Assembly (NCBI GenBank): GCA_031254995.1
Contig: JAIRTJ010000115.1
Location: forward strand, 1-9,108
Direction: 5' to 3'
DNA: 9,108 nucleotides
Source: Eubacteriales Family XIII. Incertae Sedis bacterium
GTDB lineage: Bacteria > Bacillota > Clostridia > Peptostreptococcales > Anaerovoracaceae
The notes beneath the pieces were generated by a model that was given only the letters and a program-made list of their open reading frames with translations, searched no databases and had not been told where the DNA came from. How positions within the stretch are numbered: position 1 is the first letter of the stretch; every line of letters begins with the position of its first letter. Below, piece after piece: positions 6,346 through 9,108 of this stretch. The translations under genes and the position numbers were made by a program.

Positions 6346-7426
6346 CGAACGCAGAGACGACGGGGATGTTGCGTGCGACCGCCCCGCGTCCTCGGAGGTT
6401 CCCTGCGCGAACAGGTCTCGATTCTTGGATAAGTTCGGCGTGCCGGAACAGGCATATTCCGTCATCGACAAAATCGTGACATCTGCGGAGCAAAAGCTCG
6501 TCGCGGCGTTGGCGGACGAGGTGTTCTCCGTCGAGGATGTCGGTCGCGTTTTGACCTGTCCGTTCTCGCTCTCGGAACTTTCTCTCATGTCGTTGGAGGG
6601 CATAGAACCCTTCGACGAAAAGGAAGCGCAACGGTTTGCGGACGCCGCCTACGGTCGGGGCGTCATTTCCGTCGCGGAGGAGAGCGCGGCTGAGAGCGGC
6701 GCGCGGCGCTATCGCATCGCGAGTTTCTGCGAACGGTTGGATGTCTTCGCCGTCGCGGAGCAGGACGCGTGGCTGGATCTGCCGCAGGATGTTCGGATCG
6801 CTCTCGATGATTGGTATTTCGACGTTTACTATGCGGGCTTGGACTGGGATGGGGCAGGGGGCAAGCCCACCGACGAAACTATACTCACCTTGGAGGAGAC
6901 GTTGGCCCGCATCGACGATAATTACGAAAAGGGGCGACAGGTGTATTTGACGGATTGCGATTGCCGTTCCCTGCGCGGAGGTTGCAACGGTCCGACTTTG
7001 GTGTGTCTCAGCTATCGCGATGGGCCGAACAGCTATCCCGACAGGGGGATATCCAAGCCGATCACTCACAGGGAGGCGCGGGCTGCGGTGATCGCCGCCG
7101 ACAGGGCGGCCTTGGTGCACACGGCAAATCCGAACGGCATCTGCAATTGTTGCGGCGATTGTTGCTATCTCTTCCGCGCTCGAGCGCGCAGGGGCAGCGG
7201 CGTGACGTGGCCGGAGAGCCGTCATATCGTAGTCTTTGACGCCGAGCGGTGCATCGGTTGCGGCATATGTCTGGGTCGTTGCGGCTTCGGCGTGTTTGAC
7301 GGGACCGATTTTTCGACAGGTCACGCCTTCGCGAACGTTGCCCTCTGCGTGGGTTGCGGCGTCTGTGTGGGAACCTGCCCGTCGGACGCATTGACATTGG
7401 CTCCGAGGTCGAGGGACGCCGTATGA
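6320..7426 (+). CDS. Winged-helix-like protein with Cys-rich domain and 2x[4Fe-4S] ferredoxin domain
   Basis: A protein of up to 368 residues. After a polar tail, residues 45-150 look like a winged-helix-type domain (EQKLVAAL, VEDVGRVL, YGRGVI, RRYRIASFCERLD), followed by LDDWYFDVYY. A Cys-rich middle has CDCR (Cys213, Cys215), Cys222, Cys229 and the cluster ICNCCGDCC (Cys275, 277, 278, 281, 282). The C terminus is a bacterial ferredoxin domain with two complete C-x2-C-x2-C-x3-C sets: Cys311/314/317/321 and Cys343/346/349/353. This matches a family of anaerobe 4Fe-4S proteins carrying CxCR and NCC motifs whose function I do not know. Electron transfer or redox sensing is inferred. The gene lies inside an ABC transporter operon, overlapping the binding-protein gene by 26 bp and the ATPase gene by 4 bp. 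The start is uncertain: ATG 6320 lacks a close ribosome site, and TTG 6425 or GTG 6440 are later options. Confidence 0.82.
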   Translation: MTRSRETFDERRDDGDVACDRPASSEVPCANRSRFLDKFGVPEQAYSVIDKIVTSAEQKLVAALADEVFSVEDVGRVLTCPFSLSELSLMSLEGIEPFDEKEAQRFADAAYGRGVISVAEESAAESGARRYRIASFCERLDVFAVAEQDAWLDLPQDVRIALDDWYFDVYYAGLDWDGAGGKPTDETILTLEETLARIDDNYEKGRQVYLTDCDCRSLRGGCNGPTLVCLSYRDGPNSYPDRGISKPITHREARAAVIAADRAALVHTANPNGICNCCGDCCYLFRARARRGSGVTWPESRHIVVFDAERCIGCGICLGRCGFGVFDGTDFSTGHAFANVALCVGCGVCVGTCPSDALTLAPRSRDAV

Positions 7427-8199
7427 TCGCGCTCAGCTTTGAGAACGCGGTGAAACGCTTTCCGGGCGCGACGACGAACGCGGTGGATCATGTATCCCTC
7501 GACATCGAAGAGGGGGAACTGGTCACGATCCTCGGCGCCTCGGGCAGCGGAAAGACCACGTTGCTCAAGATGGTCAACCGGCTGATCGAGCCGGACGAGG
7601 GGACGATTCGCCTCTTTGGCGAGGATATCAAGGACAGGGATCCCGTCAAACTTCGCCACGGCATCGGCTATGTGATCCAGCAGATCGGTCTGTTTCCGCA
7701 CATGACCGTTCGCGAGAATATCGCCACGGTTCCGAAGATACTGAAATGGGACAAAGCGCGAATCGACGCGCGCGCGGACGAGTTGCTAGCCCTCGTGAAT
7801 CTGGATCCCGCCGAGTTTCGGGGACGCTATCCCGCGCAACTTTCAGGGGGCCAACAACAGCGCGTAGGTTTGGCGCGCGCGTTGGCGGCTGATCCCGCCG
7901 TCATGCTCATGGATGAACCGTTTGGCGCGATCGACGCTATCAACCGCTCCAATTTGCAGGCGGAATTGCTGTCCATCCACGGGAAGCATAAGAAGACCTA
8001 TCTATTCGTCACCCATGACGTAGGCGAAGCTCTCAAGCTCGGAGGAAAGGTCTTGGTCATGGACCGGGGTCGCGTGAAGCAGTTCGATGCGCCGCAACGG
8101 ATCGTCGACGATCCCGCCGATGATTTCGTGCGGGAACTGCTCGACTCCGCAAGCGGTTTGCGCGAACGACGGAGAGGGATGAATGTGGGAATACTTTGA
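7423..8199 (+). CDS. OpuCA/ProV-like ABC transporter ATPase without CBS domains
   Basis: A 258-residue ATP-binding subunit. Walker A GASGSGKTT is at 38-46, the Q-loop QQIGLFPHMTV at 86-96, the signature LSGGQQQRVGLARAL at 140-154, Walker B VMLMDEP at 160-166 with catalytic Glu165, the D-loop GAID at 168-171 and the switch His198 in VTHDVGEA. All catalytic residues are intact. The QQIGLFPHMTV and FGAIDAINR segments are typical of the glycine betaine/choline group. The protein ends soon after the ABC domain, whereas OpuCA and ProV usually run to about 380-400 residues with a C-terminal CBS pair. The ATG at 7423 overlaps the Fe-S gene stop (ATGA) and has GAGGGA seven bases upstream. It powers the two permeases from the cytoplasmic side. 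Confidence 0.94.
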   Translation: MIALSFENAVKRFPGATTNAVDHVSLDIEEGELVTILGASGSGKTTLLKMVNRLIEPDEGTIRLFGEDIKDRDPVKLRHGIGYVIQQIGLFPHMTVRENIATVPKILKWDKARIDARADELLALVNLDPAEFRGRYPAQLSGGQQQRVGLARALAADPAVMLMDEPFGAIDAINRSNLQAELLSIHGKHKKTYLFVTHDVGEALKLGGKVLVMDRGRVKQFDAPQRIVDDPADDFVRELLDSASGLRERRRGMNVGIL

Positions 8200-8866
8200 A
8201 AAATATCATCACAAACTGACGGAGGCTCTCTTGCAACATTTGACCATCGTCGGCATCTCGTTGGCCGCATCTGTCGCGCTCGCGTCCGTCCTCACATTGC
8301 TCATAATGCGCAACGCTAAGCTTTCCTCCATCGTCATCCGCGTCCTTGGAAGCGTTTACGCCGTACCGAGCCTCGCGCTCTTCGCCATTCTCATCCCGTT
8401 TACGGGAATAGGAATGAAGACGGCCATACTCGTTCTGACTCTTTACAATCAATTTCTGCTCATCCGCAATTTCATCGCGGGATTGGATTCGGTTGATCCG
8501 CAGATCATCGAGGCCGCCGAAGGAATGGGCATGTCGCACATGCGAATACTGGTGCGAATCAAATTGCCCTTGGCCTTTCCCGTCATACTCGCGGGCATCC
8601 ATTTGGCCGTCATCTCAACCATCGGCATCGCGGCCGTTGCCGCGGCCATCGGAGCCGGCGGCATCGGGAGCATCCTGTTTGACGGTATGCGCACGCGCAG
8701 CCCAGTGAAACTCGTCTGGGGTACGATATTGGCGGCGGGACTCGCGATCACGGCAAATCTGTTGCTCATCGGCATCGAGCGTCTTGCGGCAAGGCGACTC
8801 CATTACGGCGATTTGGCGAAAACCTCCGGACGGGGGCGTTCCGCTCCTTCATCGTCTCCTGAATAA
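8183..8866 (+). CDS. OpuC/OsmF-type quaternary-amine ABC transporter permease (second copy)
   Basis: A 227-residue permease, the partner of the one at 4688-5356. Hydrophobic segments lie at about 21-42, 48-72, 79-98, 130-155 and 178-198. The EAA loop is EAAEGMGMSHMRILVRI at 110-126, sharing AEGMGMS with the first permease, and YAVPSLALFAILIPFTGIG and AAIGAGGIGSILF are family motifs. The last 20 or so residues are polar and Ser-rich, facing the cytoplasm. The ATG at 8183 lies inside the ATPase gene (17-bp overlap) with GAGGG four bases upstream, so translation is coupled. The two permeases are clearly related but divergent, as in OpuC systems where they form a heterodimer. It is the last gene of the run and is followed by a terminator. 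Confidence 0.92.
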   Translation: MWEYFEKYHHKLTEALLQHLTIVGISLAASVALASVLTLLIMRNAKLSSIVIRVLGSVYAVPSLALFAILIPFTGIGMKTAILVLTLYNQFLLIRNFIAGLDSVDPQIIEAAEGMGMSHMRILVRIKLPLAFPVILAGIHLAVISTIGIAAVAAAIGAGGIGSILFDGMRTRSPVKLVWGTILAAGLAITANLLLIGIERLAARRLHYGDLAKTSGRGRSAPSSSPE

Positions 8867-8908
8867 ACGCAGTCACAGCCTCAAATTCAGCGCATACAAT
8901 CCTTCATT

Positions 8909-8952
8909 GCGGCGTCAATGCAACTGAAGTTGCTTCCGCGCGCGTTTTTTTT
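8909..8952 (+). terminator. Rho-independent terminator of the transporter operon
   Basis: GCAACT (8920-8925) pairs with AGTTGC (8928-8933), probably as a five-pair stem with a TGAA loop. It can be extended by GCGG (8909-8912) with CCGC (8936-8939). A GC-rich stretch and eight Ts (8945-8952) follow. It lies 43 bases after the last permease stop. The stem is not ideal because of the internal loop, but the T-run and position fit. Confidence 0.6.
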
Positions 8953-8962
8953 CGCAAAGGCG

Positions 8963-8991
8963 TTGACACATTAGATATTAAATGTTAATAT
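8963..8991 (+). promoter_or_regulatory. Sigma-70-type promoter for a gene at or beyond the right edge
   Basis: A perfect TTGACA (8963-8968) with a 17-base spacer and TAATAT (8986-8991). TTAATA one base earlier is an alternative -10. Transcription would begin near 8998, right after the terminator of the preceding operon, so this opens a new unit. Confidence 0.65.
8975..8991. promoter_or_regulatory. Candidate operator: 17-bp dyad overlapping the -10
   Basis: ATATTAA (8975-8981), centre ATG, then TTAATAT (8985-8991) form a perfect 7+7 inverted repeat across the spacer and -10. A dimeric repressor bound here would block polymerase. The size and AT-rich form suit MarR- or TetR-like regulators, but no specific family is recognised. 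Confidence 0.5.
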
Positions 8992-9013
8992 ATGTAAAAG
9001 AAGAACAAACAAG

Positions 9014-9100
9014 GAATCCGCTGCGCGTCGAGACTCGACCGTCGACCGGCTTGGGTCTCGCGATGGGATTCATGGCGAGGCTCCGGACGCAGTTCCTCGC
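9014..9100 (+). promoter_or_regulatory. Possible structured leader RNA (unidentified)
   Basis: GAATCC (9014-9019) pairs with GGATTC (9066-9071) and encloses CGAGAC (9029-9034) paired with GTCTCG (9055-9060). A separate stem, GCGAGG (9075-9080) with CCTCGC (9095-9100), follows. These nested helices begin about 16 bases after the predicted transcript start. I do not recognise any known riboswitch. The same bases are open as a reading frame, so the pairing may be a by-product of GC-rich coding sequence. Confidence 0.3.
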
Positions 9101-9108
9101 AATTGTGC
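9063..9108 (+). CDS. Possible start of a gene cut by the right edge
   Basis: ATG at 9063 (or 9072) opens a frame, MGFMARLRTQFLAIV, that continues to the edge. An Arg-rich start followed by a hydrophobic run would suit a signal or membrane helix. The same frame is open back to 8982. No good ribosome site precedes either ATG, unlike most other genes here; AAGGA at 9011-9015 has no standard start at the right distance. It is supported mainly by the promoter upstream. Confidence 0.22.
   Translation, partial: MGFMARLRTQFLAIV

Noticed and set aside
6329..7324. A 331-codon open frame on the minus strand opposite the Fe-S gene
   Set aside because: The plus strand carries complete ferredoxin cysteine motifs and couples to its neighbours. 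The antisense frame has no recognisable domain and is Arg/Pro-rich, as expected from the shadow of GC-rich codons.
9038..9080. STGLGLAM in the edge frame resembling the histidine-kinase G2 box
   Set aside because: A TAA at 8979-8981 closes the frame upstream, so there is no room for the rest of a kinase; the match is short and probably chance.

Overview
The window reads as a stretch of chromosome from a low-to-middle GC Gram-positive, probably an anaerobic Clostridia-type Firmicute. The clues are strong GGAGG-type ribosome binding sites, GTG starts, an LtaS-type membrane phosphotransferase, a lipoprotein-anchored ABC binding protein and a ferredoxin-rich Fe-S protein. This assignment is inferred from gene style; there is no rRNA or other marker to confirm it. 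I see no tRNA, rRNA, CRISPR array, insertion sequence or phage gene.

Region 1 (1-1726, minus strand) is a three-gene glycan block read leftwards: a DPM1-like family 2 glycosyltransferase (986-1726), a small three-helix DUF2304-type membrane protein whose start overlaps its stop by ATGA (633-989), and a second family 2 glycosyltransferase that runs off the left edge (1-591). Region 2 (1727-1965) is a divergent control region with back-to-back sigma-70 promoters. Between and within them lie a hairpin, a 14-bp perfect palindrome and four CGTCGC half-sites. Region 3 (1966-3603, plus strand) is a 545-residue membrane protein with five predicted helices and an extracytoplasmic sulfatase/LTA-synthase-type domain. 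With the divergent glycosyltransferases it looks like a cell-surface polymer module.

Region 4 (3668-8866, plus strand) is a compact six-gene run: galE, an OpuC/OsmF-type permease, the substrate-binding lipoprotein, a winged-helix plus 2x[4Fe-4S] cysteine-rich protein, the ABC ATPase and a second permease. Spacings are 3 bp, 65 bp (containing a hairpin), then overlaps of 26, 4 and 17 bp, so the genes are almost certainly co-transcribed. A good extended -10 promoter lies inside the 3' end of the preceding phosphotransferase gene and could start this transcript. A hairpin followed by eight Ts ends it. The transporter is of the quaternary-amine/osmoprotectant class, but its ATPase lacks the usual C-terminal CBS domains and the operon carries an Fe-S protein, so a role other than classical osmoprotection is possible.

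Region 5 (8867-9108) holds that terminator, then a fresh TTGACA promoter whose -10 is covered by a 17-bp dyad, then a GC-rich stretch that can fold into nested helices but is also an open reading frame to the right edge. Base composition rises visibly near 3600: 23/60 G+C in 2161-2220 against 35/60 in 4561-4620, both counted by hand.
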